Shown here: positions 27,665 to 39,379 of the stretch, piece by piece | Numbering within the stretch: the first letter of the stretch is position 1 | Layout of the letters: each line of letters starts with the position of its first letter | Assembly (NCBI RefSeq): GCF_002117485.1 | Contig: NZ_CP021033.1 | Coordinates: forward strand, 682,001 to 746,000 | Direction of reading: 5' to 3' | Source: Rhizobium sp. NXC14 | Lineage (GTDB): Bacteria > Pseudomonadota > Alphaproteobacteria > Rhizobiales > Rhizobiaceae | DNA length: 64,000 bases | The notes under the pieces: model-generated | Seen by the model: the letters and a program-made list of their open reading frames with translations, nothing else | Databases searched by the model: none | What the model was told of the DNA's origin: nothing | Position numbers and translations under genes: made by a program

Positions 27665-27879
27665 GGTTATCCCCAAAATTAATAGCAACGTAATGCATTT
27701 GAATGACAAAATCAATGGGGGGGGTTCAGGTCTGCGAAGGCCCCTGTTTAGATCATCGACTACGCGATTTCCGTGTCCGGATAACGGCAATTAAGGAACT
27801 TTAGGGCGCCAACAAATTTCCAGAATCATCCTTTTCGCCGCCCGTGAGACACGACGCCGACTGGCCCGTCTATCCGCAC

Positions 27880-28240
27880 CTCGCGAAGGAGATCTGGATG
27901 TCGAAGAATAAGACCAAAGGGCCAGTATCCCGTATTGTACCCGATCGGGTAAAGCGGATTACGGCTGTCGTGCGGCACGTCCGATCTCTGCGCGCGCACC
28001 TCGTCCATCGATGAAGGGAGTTCGAAAGGCAGCCTACCTTCAGCTTTCTTCTTGCCCTCAATTGCGTCGAACAGAGCTGCGTCGCTTGCGCCGAAATTAG
28101 CGAGGATGGCAGCAGCGTGCTCGCGAATTCCTGTGAGGATCGCCGGACGCGCCAGATAGATGGAGACAATCGTCGGAACTTGCTTCGCCGTTTCCTTGAT
28201 CGCCTCGAAGTCAGCATTGCCATCCTTGCACGGCTGGCCA
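27880..28240 (-). pseudogene. C-terminal remnant of a family 3 glycoside hydrolase
   Basis: The minus strand reads FEAIKETAKQVPTIVSIYLA, RPAILTGIREHAAAILANFG, ASDAALFDAIEGKKKAEGRL and PFELPSSMDEVRAQRSDVPH, then NPLYPIGY. This is the end of the second (alpha/beta sandwich) domain of a GH3 beta-glucosidase. The catalytic barrel is missing and the true terminal residues run into unrelated sequence. Confidence 0.78.
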
Positions 28241-28324
28241 TGGGAGTGGCATAAGAGGGTATGATGTCTCTTGATAATAGTTGATAAAGAACCTATTCTA
28301 TCTCGCTATCAGACGGAGGACCGC

Positions 28325-28591
28325 ATGATCAGCGCCGAACTAGGAAAACAGCTCGAAAGCTATATCCAGCAACTCGTCGATACTGGGCGCTATGGCTCGA
28401 AAAGCGAAGTCCTGCGTGAAGGCGTGCGACTAATCCAGGACCGCGAGACCCGGCTCGCCGCGCTGGACGCCTCCATCATGCGCGGCATTGCCGATGCGGA
28501 CGCCGGTCGAACGAAGCCGGCGAGCGATGTTTTCGACCGTCTCGACGCCAAATACCGTGCGATGGCTGACAATGCCGAAAAATCGGGATGA
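28325..28591 (+). CDS. parD: ParD-like antitoxin
   Basis: An 88-residue antitoxin from ATG 28325: ISAELGKQLESYIQQLVDTG and RYGSKSEVLREGVRLIQDRE form the ParD/CopG ribbon-helix-helix. The C-terminal part has TKPASDVFDRLDAKYRAMAD for toxin binding. A good ribosome site (cggaggacc) precedes it. It overlaps the toxin gene by 4 bases. Confidence 0.88.
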   Translation: MISAELGKQLESYIQQLVDTGRYGSKSEVLREGVRLIQDRETRLAALDASIMRGIADADAGRTKPASDVFDRLDAKYRAMADNAEKSG

Positions 28592-28884
28592 TGCTTGAGT
28601 TCTCAAGCGAGGCGGAAAACGACCTTGAGCAAATCGCCGATTATATCGCTGAGAACAATCCGCTGCGCGCCCTGTCATTTATCCGGGAGCTGCGGAGCAA
28701 ATGTGTGGATCTCGTCGATAGTCCGAACAGCTTCGCCCTCATCCCTCGCTACGAGCACCATGGTATTCATCGTCGTGTTCATGGCAACTACCTGATCTTC
28801 TACCGCGTCGAAACCGCGAAGGTAGTCATCATCCATATCTTGCATGGCGCCACCGACTATGGCGCCATCTTCTTTGGCGAATGA
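28588..28884 (+). CDS. parE: ParE-family toxin
   Basis: A 98-residue RelE/ParE-fold toxin: LEFSSEAENDLEQIADYIAE, RALSFIRELRSKCVDLVDSP, HHGIHRRVHGNYLIFYRVET and VVIIHILHGATDYGAIFFGE. Classical ParE toxins inhibit DNA gyrase. The overlap with parD and the full length suggest an intact module. Confidence 0.88.
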   Translation: MMLEFSSEAENDLEQIADYIAENNPLRALSFIRELRSKCVDLVDSPNSFALIPRYEHHGIHRRVHGNYLIFYRVETAKVVIIHILHGATDYGAIFFGE

Positions 28885-29088
28885 TTTGAATGTACCGATC
28901 TTGGGGGCTACCTCGCACACTAAAGGCGAACTGAGCGGCTACTTTGTGCGTCTCAGCCTCGTCGTAAAGATAAACATCCCACAATCGTTTTTGCAGTTGA
29001 AGGGATTAGAACTCGCGGCCCTATTTAATGCCGGGACCACCTGCCGAAAATTCAGCGAGACAGAAGCGAGATCATTGGTGATTTCCTC

Positions 29089-29879
<791 letters not shown>

Positions 29880-30050
29880 GGCAAACTCCTGTTTGCACCC
29901 ATATAGCGTAATGACAATATCTTTACAAGACCCGTAAAGGCAGTGTCGTTACACAATTCGCGGTCCTAATTCACGGCATTTGGCTCATCTAAACTCTTGA
30001 AAGGATTGAACCAGCGAGCCACGCGATTTGCCGCGTGCGGCATACGCATG

Positions 30051-30510
30051 TCACTGTGTGGAACATGGAACCCCTTCGATCGACCTTGGAAACTCCAGCG
30101 CTTCGGCATTAATCCGCTTTTTGTAAAGCTCGGCGATCTTGCCGCTGGATTTCGCCTCATCGATGAAGTCATTGAGGGCCTTGTTGATCTCCTTATCGCC
30201 CAAGCGGGAGCCGGCGCCGTAGTACGTGGCGACAATCGGTATCTTATATTCATAGGCGCCCTGGTGCCTGCTTTTCTACCCGTGCGAGATAGAATTGGTT
30301 CGCTCCGACTGCGACGACCTGGCCGGCCAGAAGCGCCTGCATGGTTGCCGACTCATCATCGAAACGTTTGATGTCGGCGCCTCGAGCTTTGTTAATTGGA
30401 TATCCTGCGATAAGCCATTGAGAACGCCGGTCGCTACGGTGTGAAAAGGCTTTCTACGGCTTGCCTTTTTCGCGGCCAGCACATTCACTTGGTTGCAATC
30501 TAGGGCACTG
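30051..30510 (-). pseudogene. Amino-acid ABC transporter binding protein, decayed
   Basis: The end of a family 3 solute-binding protein is readable: KIPIVATYYGAGSRLGDKEI, NKALNDFIDEAKSSGKIAEL and YKKRINAEALEF, with stop at 30051. Upstream in another frame stands RFDDESATMQALLAGQVVAV, then GANQFYLARVEKQAPG. Several frame changes separate the pieces. A further segment at about 30540-30600 (KYVDPSGRVIGTIVGLAMNA) may be its N-terminal part. The gene is dead. Confidence 0.72.
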
Positions 30511-30872
30511 AGTGCTGCAGAACCTTCGCCCGCTCAGCGTTCATGGCAAGCCCTACAATTGTTCCAATGACGCGACCGGACGGATCGACATATTTTACTC
30601 GTATAACTCAAATGGCCTTAGGCAGGCGTAGCATTTTCGTAGCGCCACGCCAACTTTGCGCTTTTGCCTCTCCCAAGACCCTGATCGCCTGCACAAGTCG
30701 AAAAGCAATCGCGAAACATCGGCCGAAGTCTGCTGTCGACCCCAAGCTAACTCCAATCAGGTTAGCGACAGCGCGGCTCTTGAAACAAAATAATCGAGAA
30801 AATAGATTGTCGGCTGGCGCTGGATTCCGGGCGCCATCCTTGTTGATCACCAACGTTTTCAGTGAGGTAGCT

Positions 30873-31172
30873 ATGAATGCGAATTTCAATCGTCCCGTAT
30901 ATCTTAAGGAGCGGGACAGCCTGGTTCGGGAGATAATCTCCCTGGCAGATGCGATTGACTTCCTTGAAGATTGGCCCGAGCGCGAGCGGGACATTACCCA
31001 CGAAGCGACCCTTAAGACCTGCTACATGGCCCACGATGGACATAAGCCACTCGAGGTAGCTCGCGACGCCATTCGCGCGTTCGGGAATAAGAAGGGCATC
31101 TTGATGAAGCAGCCGGCAATCCAGCCGTGGATGATCAAGACCCCTGCCGGAGGCGGGCGCGTTTCCGCCTGA
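30873..31172 (+). CDS. DUF982-like protein
   Basis: A 99-residue protein from ATG 30873. The pattern RPVYLKERDSLVREIISLAD, AIDFLEDWPERERDITHEAT fits DUF982, small proteins multiplied in rhizobia, of unknown function. The frame is open back to 30543 but that part overlaps decayed sequence. A second member lies 200 bases downstream. Confidence 0.65.
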   Translation: MNANFNRPVYLKERDSLVREIISLADAIDFLEDWPERERDITHEATLKTCYMAHDGHKPLEVARDAIRAFGNKKGILMKQPAIQPWMIKTPAGGGRVSA

Positions 31173-31379
31173 TTGATTCGCACGAGTGGAGAGGCTGCGA
31201 TCGCGGCCTCTCTCATGAGCCGTACCTGAGGTGACGCTGCGGTTGGCGCGGCGGAGGCTGCTTGTACCTAGGCCTTTAGTCGCAGATGTACCCCCGACCT
31301 TGGTCCCATAGCTGGAATCTCCGGAACGAGTGCGTCTGCTGCGTATTTCTTCTGCGGTCAGCACGCCGGAGGAGACAAG

Positions 31380-31622
31380 ATGAGCAGTGATCTGTGGGAC
31401 AAGCCAATCGAGTTGATGATCGATTCCGATCATTTCCGGAGCGTCGGCAGCAGTCGTGATGCCATGGCGTACCTGATGACCTCTTGGCCCACGAAAGGCG
31501 GTAAGTCCTTTTCCGCTGCTCGGCGAGCCTGTCTCGGTGCGATCGACGGGAAGGTCGACAGCGCGACCGCTAAGGTCGCCTTCATTCGCGCGGCCCGGGA
31601 AGCCGGCATCCTCAGACCTTGA
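31380..31622 (+). CDS. DUF982 protein
   Basis: An 80-residue protein with WDKPIELMIDSDHFRSVGSS, RDAMAYLMTSWPTKGGKSFS and a C-terminal helix VAFIRAAREAGIL. This is the DUF982 pattern in a short, complete form. It starts 10 bases after cggaggaga. Function unknown. Confidence 0.7.
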   Translation: MSSDLWDKPIELMIDSDHFRSVGSSRDAMAYLMTSWPTKGGKSFSAARRACLGAIDGKVDSATAKVAFIRAAREAGILRP

Positions 31623-31669
31623 TCGACGTTGTGTCTTCATTGGCATCATGCGGCCACCTCATCTGATCG

Positions 31670-31915
31670 CTAAGGATCTATTCGCCGCTGGGCGATGTCC
31701 GCGTATTCGGGATTGAGTTCGATCAGAATACTGCGAAGGCCAAGCTGCTAAGCAGCGAAGCCGACGGTACCGGCGCCGCCGAAGGGTTTCGAACACGACA
31801 CCGGGCTCGCAGCCGAAGACTTCGCAAATCGGGCCGCAACCTTCGACAGCTCCGCAGCATGAGCAGATTGTCTTTGGCGCGCCTGCCTTGATGCAGCGCT
31901 CGGCGAGCGCCGGCG
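31670..31915 (-). pseudogene. DNA methyltransferase remnant
   Basis: On the minus strand AERCIKAGAPKTICSCCGAV leads, after a one-base shift, into FGGAGTVGFAA, an in-frame TAG, then QLGLRSILIELNPEYADIAQ RRI. FGGAGTVG is the S-adenosylmethionine motif and IELNPEYADIAQRRI the following strand of N4/N6 DNA methylases as found in phages. Only the C-terminal part remains, with one frameshift and one stop. Confidence 0.75.
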
Positions 31916-31979
31916 GGTCAAAAGTTGGTTGGAGGCCTCGCCCGGAATTGGCAATTATAGCAGTTTCAATTAGGTCCTG

Positions 31980-32409
31980 TTGACAGTAAGCGCTGTTTTC
32001 CTCCCTGTGCGTCTGATGTTCGATGCTGAACTGACAGATGAGGTCATCTGCATTTGTGTCGATCTTCTTCCTCGAGAGGGACGCGTCGAACGATCACAGG
32101 ATGATCGGTCGCACAACCGACCTGTTATTCGCCAGCCAGAGCAGGCATGCCCTTGCGGACATCCGGCGCCGGTTTGCCGATCGCGACCACCCAAACCTGT
32201 CGATGATCCATCTCGTTTATCGACAACAAGACGAGGAGGTCGGGCTGAAGGCTTTTGATTATTCGCGTCGCTCGATCAATTCCCGCTGGGCGTCCGGCTA
32301 CGCTGACGGCCTGGCACTGAGCAAGGCGCTGCACGACATGCCTGCCAGAAGAACCAACGCCGATATTTTGGTTTTGGGAGATGAGGGGCTTTCGCTTTCG
32401 AAATTTTAG
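31980..32409 (+). pseudogene. Patatin-like phospholipase, C-terminal (DUF3734) part, frameshifted
   Basis: Two frames join near 32095: LMFDAELTDEVICICVDLLP REGRV, then GRTTDLLFASQSRHALADIR, RRFADRDHPNLSMIHLVYRQ and FDYSRRSINSRWASGYADGL. These match the domain after the catalytic patatin core. The Ser-Asp core is missing. The last part is well preserved to the stop at 32409. Confidence 0.65.
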
Positions 32410-32467
32410 CCACCGCCGAAACTTTTCCAGTGCGCCGCTGTTCGGGAGGGTCTCGACGGAGAATAGC

Positions 32468-33259
32468 ATGGTTGATGAAGCGGCGGCCGTGAGAGGGTCA
32501 GGCGGTGACAAAAATCTAAGGTGGGGCGGAATTGCGCTCGGCTTTGGTCTTGGCGGCTTCTTCGACGGCATCCTGCTGCATCAGATCCTGCAATGGCACC
32601 ACCTTCTGAGCGGCCGGGATCAGGAGGGCCGTGACATCCGGTTCCTGATCCTGACGGATGGCCTGTTCCACGCGTTGATGTATGTCATTGCGGCAGCCGG
32701 GCTGTGGCTCCTCTGGCGCGCCCGGTCGTCGCTCGTGGCAGCCGTGGTAGGAGATAGGCTAATCGGCAACGCGCTCCTTGGGTTCGGGGGCTGGCACATT
32801 ATCGATGCTTTTCTGTCTCATTGGATCTTGGGTCTTCACAGGATCCGCATGGACGTTGCCAACCCGCTGCTATGGGATGTGATGTGGCTATCTGTTTTCG
32901 GTGTTATACCCTTTCTGGCTGGCATAGCGCTGCGCCGCAAGCCACCAAAACGGAACCTGTTGCTGACTTCGCCGCTTGCACTTGTGAGTGCCGTTTTGAT
33001 CAGCGGCACCATTGACGCAATGCCGGCGCCTGGCAATGGACCAGTGCTGGTGATGTTTCGGCCCGATGTCGCCCCGGCTGAAGCGATGGCGGCGATCGCA
33101 ACGTTGAAAGCCACCTTGTTGTGGACAGACCCTTCCGAGCAAGTCTGGGCCGTTGAGCTCCCTCCAGGTGCTCATCCCAGCTCCTTCTACCAGCAGGGCT
33201 CTTTGTTCGTGAGCAAATCGATCGTTCCGGCCGGCTGCTTCGATCGGATCAAGCTCTGA
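32468..33259 (+). CDS. DUF2243 membrane protein with extra C-terminal domain
   Basis: A 263-residue protein. The first 160 residues carry the DUF2243 pattern of four or five membrane helices, with GFGLGGFFDGILLHQILQWH, HALMYVIAAAGLWLL and GGWHIIDAFLSHWILGLHRI. The last 75 residues form a soluble part (GPVLVMFRPDVAPAEAMAAI... VSKSIVPAGCFDRIKL) of a kind found at the end of other alphaproteobacterial membrane proteins. ATG 32468 is preferred to the longer frame from 32381. Function unknown. Confidence 0.82.
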   Translation: MVDEAAAVRGSGGDKNLRWGGIALGFGLGGFFDGILLHQILQWHHLLSGRDQEGRDIRFLILTDGLFHALMYVIAAAGLWLLWRARSSLVAAVVGDRLIGNALLGFGGWHIIDAFLSHWILGLHRIRMDVANPLLWDVMWLSVFGVIPFLAGIALRRKPPKRNLLLTSPLALVSAVLISGTIDAMPAPGNGPVLVMFRPDVAPAEAMAAIATLKATLLWTDPSEQVWAVELPPGAHPSSFYQQGSLFVSKSIVPAGCFDRIKL

Positions 33260-33567
33260 TCCGTCTCTGCGCTGGCGGAGCGACAGCCGTTCTGCGGATT
33301 GCCCGGAACGATGAAAGGCACGACCTTGGCTAAATACTTGCCAGACGTCCATTCAAGGTGGCCGCCGTCGCGTCGGTGATCGAACTGCCGGTGATCGACG
33401 GGTCGATGATCGCCGGTTCCCAGTCCGACATTGAGGGTTCCACCATCGATCGGCTTGGAAGCACGGGCACCGGCCCAGGCACTGCTTGTGTTCATGGCGA
33501 GAAGAGAAGCCACCACAGCAGCGCGAACGCGCCCAAGCCTGGAAAGTCCGAGGAGTTTACTACTCAT
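33187..33567 (-). CDS. Possible exported protein, doubtful
   Basis: The N-terminus LGRVRAAVVASLLAMNTSSA WAGA is a convincing signal peptide behind an aggatgag site. The following 90 residues are rich in His, Arg and Asp and may be partly out of frame: an alternative frame reads IIDPSITGSSITDATAATLN. The 3' end overlaps the DUF2243 gene by 73 bases. Either a small exported protein or a frameshifted one. Confidence 0.3.
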   Translation of the reverse strand: MSSKLLGLSRLGRVRAAVVASLLAMNTSSAWAGARASKPIDGGTLNVGLGTGDHRPVDHRQFDHRRDGGHLEWTSGKYLAKVVPFIVPGNPQNGCRSASAETDQSLIRSKQPAGTIDLLTNKEPCW

Positions 33568-33874
33568 GATCTCATCCTGTCTCCTAAAACGAGTGTGATT
33601 GCCGGCATCGGCTTCACGTAGGATGATAATTGTCTAAATTAGTAGACAAAAGGAATTCTAGTTCCTTGTGTCACGGGTGTCGGAAAAATCCAGTTCTCAG
33701 CATCTTAGCCGAAAAGCTCATGATGTTCTTCGATGCAATTTATTGCGTGTCTCTGCCTGGCGCTTTCTGAAAGTAGTGGTGATCGACAGGGAGGGCTTAG
33801 CAATTTTCGGAAGGCTTCCGGGATTGCCGCAGTTGAAGAAGTACGAACCGACGAACCAGTCGACTGCTTCAACA
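33568..33874 (-). other. Intergenic stretch after dnaE2
   Basis: About 300 bases between the 3' end of dnaE2 and the divergent upstream region of the possible exported ORF. Only AT-rich sequence near 33630-33665 stands out; it may be a promoter region. No gene is seen. Confidence 0.4.
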
Positions 33875-36800
33875 CTATTGAAAATTCCGGCTCTTGATCT
33901 TCAGCGTATCGATATGAAGATCGGGCACGAACATGTCCCTCGCCCGAACGTCCGGCGGCGCATTTTCGCGCGAATCCGGGCTGCCCGGCGAACCATGGGC
34001 AAACTCGTCGCCGCGACCGGTCGGCAGATGAAACGATCCGTCACGCCCAGCAAGCCCCGACAGATCGGCCGAGAGATCGAACAATTGCTGGCCAACGAGG
34101 TGAACCACCTCGCCTTCGCGCTGGATCTTGCCATTGATCGCCATCATGCTGGCGCCGAGCACCACCCGGCGCGATCGCTCGAACAGCTTTGGCCAGACGA
34201 CAATGTTGGCAATACCGGTCTCGTCCTCGATGGTGATGAACATCACGCCCTTGGCCGATCCCGGCCGCTGTCGCACCAGCACCAGGCCGGCTGCCATCAG
34301 CCACTGCCCGTCGCGCGCCGCCATAGCCTCGGCGCAGGTGACGATCCGGCGCTTCGTCAGATCGGCCCGCAGGAATCTCAACGGATGCTTTCGGAGTGTC
34401 AGGCCGGTATGGCTGTAATCCTCGACGACGTTGTGGCCATCGGTCATCTGCCTGAGCTCGACTTCTGGTTCCTGCTGCTCGGCGATGGGGCGCGCCCCGC
34501 GTTCAGCCGCGGCCGTGAACAGTGGCAGCGGCTCGTCACGCAGCGCCTTGATCGCCCAAAGCGCGTCGCGTCGCTCCTGCCGCAATGACGGCAGGAAGGC
34601 ATCGGCTTCGGCAAGCTCGACCAGTGAAGCGACCGGCACTCCGGACCGCCGCCACATGTCGTCGACCGACGCGAAAGGTTCGTCGGCACGCGCTGCGACG
34701 ATGCGCGCCGCATCGGCGGTCGCCAATCCGCGCACCAGCCGCATGCCGAGTCGCACCGCATGCCGATCGGTGCCCTCCACCTCCTCAAGCGTGCAGTCCC
34801 AGCGCGACCGGTTGATGCACACTGGCCGAACTTCGACCCCATGCTCACGGGCATCACGGACGATCTGGGCCGGGGCATAGAAACCCATCGGCTGCGAGTT
34901 CAACAGCGCCGCGCAGAAAACTTCAGGGAAATGGCATTTCACATAGTTGGAAGCATAGGCGATCAGCGCGAACGACGCGGCATGGCTTTCCGGGAAGCCA
35001 TAGGAGCCGAAGCCTTCGAGCTGGGAGAATGTCTTCTCGGCAAACTCCTTCGAGTATCCGTTCTTGATCATCCCGTTCACAAGCTTGTCCTGGAAGCGCG
35101 AGACGCCGCCGGTGAACTTGAAGGTCGCCATGGATTTCCGGAGCTGGTCGGCTTCGCCGCCGGTGAACCCCGCACAGACCATCGCCACCTTCATGGCCGA
35201 CTCCTGAAACAGCGGCACGCCGAGAGTCTTATGCAAGACCGCCTCCAGTTCCGGCGTTGGATACTCGACCTTCTCCTTGCCCTCGCGCCGGCGGAGGTAG
35301 GGATGCACCATGTCGCCCTGGATCGGTCCCGGGCGGACGATCGCCACCTGGATGACGAGATCGTAGAAGGTCCGCGGCTTCATGCGTGGCAGCATCGACA
35401 TCTGGGCGCGGGATTCGATCTGGAAGGTACCGAGCGTGTCGGCCTTGCGGATCATCGCATAGGTCGCCGGGTCCTCCTGCGGGATGGTGGCGAGGTCGAG
35501 GGCCTGGTGCTTGTGCTCGCTGATCAGCGCGAAGGCCTTGGCCATGCAGGTCAGCATGCCCAGGGCCAATACATCGACCTTCATCATTTTGAGTGCTTCG
35601 ACGTCATCCTTGTCCCATTCGATCACCTGGCGGTCAACCATCGCCGCCGGTTCGATCGGCACGAGATGATCCAACCTGTCATGGGTGAGCACGAAACCTC
35701 CGGGATGCTGACCGAGATGGCGCGGGGCTCCCATCAGCTGCTGCGCGAGCCGCAGGGTCAGAGCGAGACGTCGGTCCTCCGGATTGAGGCCGAGGTCGCG
35801 CACCTGGCTCTCCCCGACGGTTTCCGACCAGGACCAGATGCCTGATGACAGCGCCTTGATCAGGTCCTCGGGCAGGCCGAGCGCCTTCCCGACATCGCGA
35901 ATGGCGCCCTTGGCGCGGTAACGGGTGACGGTCGAACAGAGTGCGGCCTTGTCATGGCCATAGGTTTTGTAGATCCATTGGATTACCTCCTCACGCCGCT
36001 CATGCTCGAAGTCGACATCGATGTCGGGCGGCTCGTCGCGCTCCTGGCTGACAAACCGTTCGAACAGGAGATCATTGGTTTCCGGGTCGATCGAGGTGAC
36101 GCCGAGCACATAGCAGACGGCGGAATTGGCAGCCGATCCCCGCCCCTGGCAGAGAATGCCTTGCGATCGGGCGTAGCGGACGATCGAGAACACCGTCAAA
36201 AAAAAGGGGGCGTATTTCATCGTCTCGATCAGCGCCAGCTCGTGGCGGATGGTCTTTTCGACGTGAGTTGGCAGACCTTCTGGATAGCGCGTCTTCACGC
36301 CCTCCCAGGTGTAGCGCTCCAACGACTGCTGCGCCGTCATGCCCGGGATCAGCGCCTCTTCGGGGTATTGATAGACCAATTCCTTCAGCGAGAATCTGCA
36401 CCGCTTGACGATTTCCATCGTGCGCGCCAGGGCTTCCGGGTATCGGGGAAACAGACGCGCCATTTCTTCCGGCGGCTTAAAAAACCGATCGGCGTGGCGC
36501 TCGCGCTCGAAGCCGACATCGTCGATGGTGGTGCCGGTTCGAATGCAGGTGACGACATCCTGCAGCTGGCGCCGGCCGGGTTCATGAAACAGCACATCGT
36601 TCGTGACGACGGTCTTCACCCGATCCTTCACCGCCAGGTTCGACAGTTGATGCAGACGCAATTGATCGTTGGGCCGCCGGCGCAGGCAAAGCGAAACATA
36701 GGCGCGATCATCGAAGACCTCGGCCATCTTCCTGAGCTGCACGGCGCAGGTGTCGTCCGGCATATCCGGCACGAGGATGCCGACCAGCCCTTCGGCATAG

Positions 36801-37138
36801 AGCGCGACATCATCGAGATGTAGGATGCAGTTGGCTTTCCCGCCCCGGCCCTTGCCGAGCGTCAGCAGCCGCGTCAATCGTGAATAGGCCGCCCGATCGG
36901 TGGGGTAGACGAGGATCGACATGCCGTCCTGCAGGTCGAGCCGGCAGCCAACAACGAGCCGGAGGCCCGTGGCGCGCGACGCCTCCAGCGCCCGGACGAT
37001 GCCGGCGAGGCTGTTGCGGTCGACGACGCCCAGCGCTTCGATGCCCATGAGCTTTGCGGTCGCGAACAGTTCCTCCGCCGAGCTTGCTCCCCTCAGGAAA
37101 GAGAAATGCGTGGTCACCTGCAGTTCGGCATAGCGCAT
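33875..37138 (-). CDS. dnaE2: DnaE2/ImuC error-prone DNA polymerase III alpha subunit
   Basis: A 1087-residue C-family polymerase from ATG 37138 ([20 protein letters not shown]). It has an N-terminal PHP domain, the catalytic palm with [19 protein letters not shown], the finger region ([20 protein letters not shown]) and a C-terminal OB fold. DnaE2 is the translesion polymerase of the ImuA-ImuB-DnaE2 mutasome. The start overlaps the imuB stop (ATGA). Expression is expected to depend on the LexA box ahead of imuA. Two remnants of another dnaE2 copy lie at 2.1 and 5.7 kb. Confidence 0.96.
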   Translation of the reverse strand: MRYAELQVTTHFSFLRGASSAEELFATAKLMGIEALGVVDRNSLAGIVRALEASRATGLRLVVGCRLDLQDGMSILVYPTDRAAYSRLTRLLTLGKGRGGKANCILHLDDVALYAEGLVGILVPDMPDDTCAVQLRKMAEVFDDRAYVSLCLRRRPNDQLRLHQLSNLAVKDRVKTVVTNDVLFHEPGRRQLQDVVTCIRTGTTIDDVGFERERHADRFFKPPEEMARLFPRYPEALARTMEIVKRCRFSLKELVYQYPEEALIPGMTAQQSLERYTWEGVKTRYPEGLPTHVEKTIRHELALIETMKYAPFFLTVFSIVRYARSQGILCQGRGSAANSAVCYVLGVTSIDPETNDLLFERFVSQERDEPPDIDVDFEHERREEVIQWIYKTYGHDKAALCSTVTRYRAKGAIRDVGKALGLPEDLIKALSSGIWSWSETVGESQVRDLGLNPEDRRLALTLRLAQQLMGAPRHLGQHPGGFVLTHDRLDHLVPIEPAAMVDRQVIEWDKDDVEALKMMKVDVLALGMLTCMAKAFALISEHKHQALDLATIPQEDPATYAMIRKADTLGTFQIESRAQMSMLPRMKPRTFYDLVIQVAIVRPGPIQGDMVHPYLRRREGKEKVEYPTPELEAVLHKTLGVPLFQESAMKVAMVCAGFTGGEADQLRKSMATFKFTGGVSRFQDKLVNGMIKNGYSKEFAEKTFSQLEGFGSYGFPESHAASFALIAYASNYVKCHFPEVFCAALLNSQPMGFYAPAQIVRDAREHGVEVRPVCINRSRWDCTLEEVEGTDRHAVRLGMRLVRGLATADAARIVAARADEPFASVDDMWRRSGVPVASLVELAEADAFLPSLRQERRDALWAIKALRDEPLPLFTAAAERGARPIAEQQEPEVELRQMTDGHNVVEDYSHTGLTLRKHPLRFLRADLTKRRIVTCAEAMAARDGQWLMAAGLVLVRQRPGSAKGVMFITIEDETGIANIVVWPKLFERSRRVVLGASMMAINGKIQREGEVVHLVGQQLFDLSADLSGLAGRDGSFHLPTGRGDEFAHGSPGSPDSRENAPPDVRARDMFVPDLHIDTLKIKSRNFQ

Positions 37139-38652
37139 CACGCAAACACTCCATGCAGGAACCATTTGTGCGATCCGGTTTCCGCATCGACGCCATCGCC
37201 GGATCGGAAAATCCAGAAGCGCTCGCCGGCATCGTCCTCGACGACGAAGTAGTCACGAACGGCGATCCATTCCGAGCTGCGTTGCCACCATTCGCCAAAA
37301 ATCCGCTCCGGGCCGTCGGCGCGTTTCACCCGGCGCCGCTTGCCGCGCCACGTAAAGGAGAACGGCGGATGATCGGGCAGAAGCGCAATCACTTCGATCA
37401 GTTCGGGATGGGCCAGAAGCCGCGACGGTCTCGGCCAATGCAACGGCCAGGTGGCGCCGTCTTCCGGCGCCGTCGGCGCGATCCGCTGCACGCTGCGTTC
37501 CGGGACATCGCTTGCCACGGGTGCCACCCGGAAAATCCGCTGGCCGCCGCGATTGCCGAGCACATCGATGAGCGGCGTCACATCGGTTACCTGCTCTTCG
37601 ATCAGCGATGACGCCGACTGTGTTTCGATGAGCGGCTCAGCGAGGATGGCGGCGAGGCTGAGCTTCTCGATACCGAAGCCAGGCTCGATCTTCTCGATGC
37701 GATCCTTGAACAGTTTTGTCAGCCAGGCGATGTCGCGGACAGGTTTGGCCGTGCCTGCCCGGAGCGCCTGGATGGTGTTGTCGACCCGATGAACAATGAG
37801 GTCGGCGCGCCGCACGCCAAGCCCGCGCTTTTCGAGCTTAAGACAGAGCTGCCGCACGAGGCGGCTCACATATTTCTCGATCGTTTCGGCTGCGCCGATC
37901 GGCTCGGCAAAGGATTTATGCACCTCGACCAGATCAGCCGGCCGAATGGGATCGATCGGCTCGGCGAGCCGGCCGAACATCTGGTCGAGGCGCCGTCCGA
38001 CTTCCGGCCCGAAACGCAGCGTCAGCGGCGCTCGCGGCGTGGCCGCAAGCTCGCCCACGCTGGTAAAGCCGAGGGTGCGGAGGCTTCCGACGATGTCAGC
38101 CGGCAACCGCAGCAATGACAGCGGCAACCGGTTGATGGCTTTAGCGGTTTCGCCGCGCGGAATGATGATCGTCTCGCGATCGGTCGACCGAGCGAGTGCA
38201 TGCGCCGCACCCCAGGTGTCGGCGATCGCCGCGCGCGCTGCAAGACCGCGGCCGCGGAAGCGATTGACGAGGCCTGACAACATAAGGTCTTCGCCACCCT
38301 GAAGATGGTCGGCGCCTTCCGTGTCCATGACGATGCCGTCGGGAGGATCCAGGGCAACGACGGGAGAATATTGCGACAAGGCCCAGAGCGTCAGCCGTTC
38401 GAGTGCCGCGAGATCGGCCGTCGGATCGGCATCGATCATCATCAGGCCTTGAACGAGCGCCTGCGCCTTGGCGGCCGGCATGCCGACACGAAGGCCGAGC
38501 TTGAGCGCTGCCTGATCGGCTGCCGCAATCCATCGCTTCGAGCCGCTCTTGGCGATCACCACCAGCGGTGTTTCAACCGAGAGCGAAGGATCGGCTCGCC
38601 TGATCCGGTCGGTCGGCAGTGTCGGAAGAAAGACAGATACGACCCTGGCCAT
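37138..38652 (-). CDS. imuB: ImuB, Y-family polymerase-like mutasome protein
   Basis: A 504-residue Y-family-related protein beginning [20 protein letters not shown]. The usual catalytic acidic residues of Y polymerases are not conserved here, as is known for ImuB, which acts as a hub joining the beta clamp, ImuA and DnaE2. Domains in order: palm/finger-like, thumb-like HhH region ([25 protein letters not shown]), little-finger-like, then the C-terminal ImuB-specific region. It overlaps imuA by 80 bases and dnaE2 by 1 codon. Confidence 0.94.
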   Translation of the reverse strand: MARVVSVFLPTLPTDRIRRADPSLSVETPLVVIAKSGSKRWIAAADQAALKLGLRVGMPAAKAQALVQGLMMIDADPTADLAALERLTLWALSQYSPVVALDPPDGIVMDTEGADHLQGGEDLMLSGLVNRFRGRGLAARAAIADTWGAAHALARSTDRETIIIPRGETAKAINRLPLSLLRLPADIVGSLRTLGFTSVGELAATPRAPLTLRFGPEVGRRLDQMFGRLAEPIDPIRPADLVEVHKSFAEPIGAAETIEKYVSRLVRQLCLKLEKRGLGVRRADLIVHRVDNTIQALRAGTAKPVRDIAWLTKLFKDRIEKIEPGFGIEKLSLAAILAEPLIETQSASSLIEEQVTDVTPLIDVLGNRGGQRIFRVAPVASDVPERSVQRIAPTAPEDGATWPLHWPRPSRLLAHPELIEVIALLPDHPPFSFTWRGKRRRVKRADGPERIFGEWWQRSSEWIAVRDYFVVEDDAGERFWIFRSGDGVDAETGSHKWFLHGVFA

Positions 38653-39334
38653 CGCATGCTCCGATAATGAATTCTCCTCCCTCGCCTGCCCTCACCCGCA
38701 TCAGTTCCGCCAACCAGCGCGCCCTGCCGACGCCCGGCACGGGAAGCGGTTCAGACGGCAGCACCGAGATTCGCCAGCGCGTTGCCGCCGCCGTCGGCAT
38801 GCCGAAGTCGGAGGCTTCCGTCTGCCGCCGCCAGCGGCGGATCACCAGTCCGAGTGTTCCGGACTTTTCAGCCGCCAACTGCAGCCGGCGTGAGGCTGTC
38901 ATCGGCAGGCGCACCAGTTCGGCAACGACGGCGCCAAGCCCGCCATAGCGCAGCGCCTCCTCGAAGCTTGCGAGCACCGTCTCTTCCTTGTCGCACTCGA
39001 CGAAGATAACGCGGTCCGGATGAAGCCCGACCTGGGCGAGCGCGGGAAAGAAGAGATCGAAGCGCGTCAGGCACCAGACCACCTTTCCGGTGGTGCGCGC
39101 CGCAATGCCACCGATGAAGAGGGCCGCGGCAGCCCCATCGATCGCGCCATTGCCGCCGCCGGCCACTTCATGCAGCGCGCCATAGGCCAGACCACCTCCG
39201 GGCAGCTGCGCATCGATCTCGGCAACACCGAACGGCAGGACGCCCTGACGGCGCAAGCCTGTCCCTTTCAGGCTGGCGATTTTCTCGCGCAACTCGTCAA
39301 GAACGGCGTTCGAAGTGGCGACGGTTATGGTCAT
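38573..39334 (-). CDS. imuA: ImuA, RecA-like mutasome protein
   Basis: A 253-residue protein from ATG 39334 with a degenerate RecA-like fold: VLPFGVAEIDAQLPGGGLAY, GALHEVAGGGNGAIDGAAAA LFIG (in the place of a P-loop), VVWCLTRFDLFFPAL and GLHPDRVIFVECDKEETVLA. First gene of the imuA-imuB-dnaE2 operon. The frame from 39361 is longer but MTITVATSNAV is the likelier N-terminus. Confidence 0.93.
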   Translation of the reverse strand: MTITVATSNAVLDELREKIASLKGTGLRRQGVLPFGVAEIDAQLPGGGLAYGALHEVAGGGNGAIDGAAAALFIGGIAARTTGKVVWCLTRFDLFFPALAQVGLHPDRVIFVECDKEETVLASFEEALRYGGLGAVVAELVRLPMTASRRLQLAAEKSGTLGLVIRRWRRQTEASDFGMPTAAATRWRISVLPSEPLPVPGVGRARWLAELMRVRAGEGGEFIIGACDGQGRICLSSDTADRPDQASRSFALG

Positions 39335-39379
39335 GATCTCCTTACAGCGACCTGAATTCAACTTGAGAAGAGGCGATAT

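Noticed and set aside
33668..36823. Long plus-strand frames opposite dnaE2 (33668-34588, 34760-35845, 35954-36823)
   Set aside because: All are antisense shadows of the 1087-residue polymerase gene with no family resemblance.
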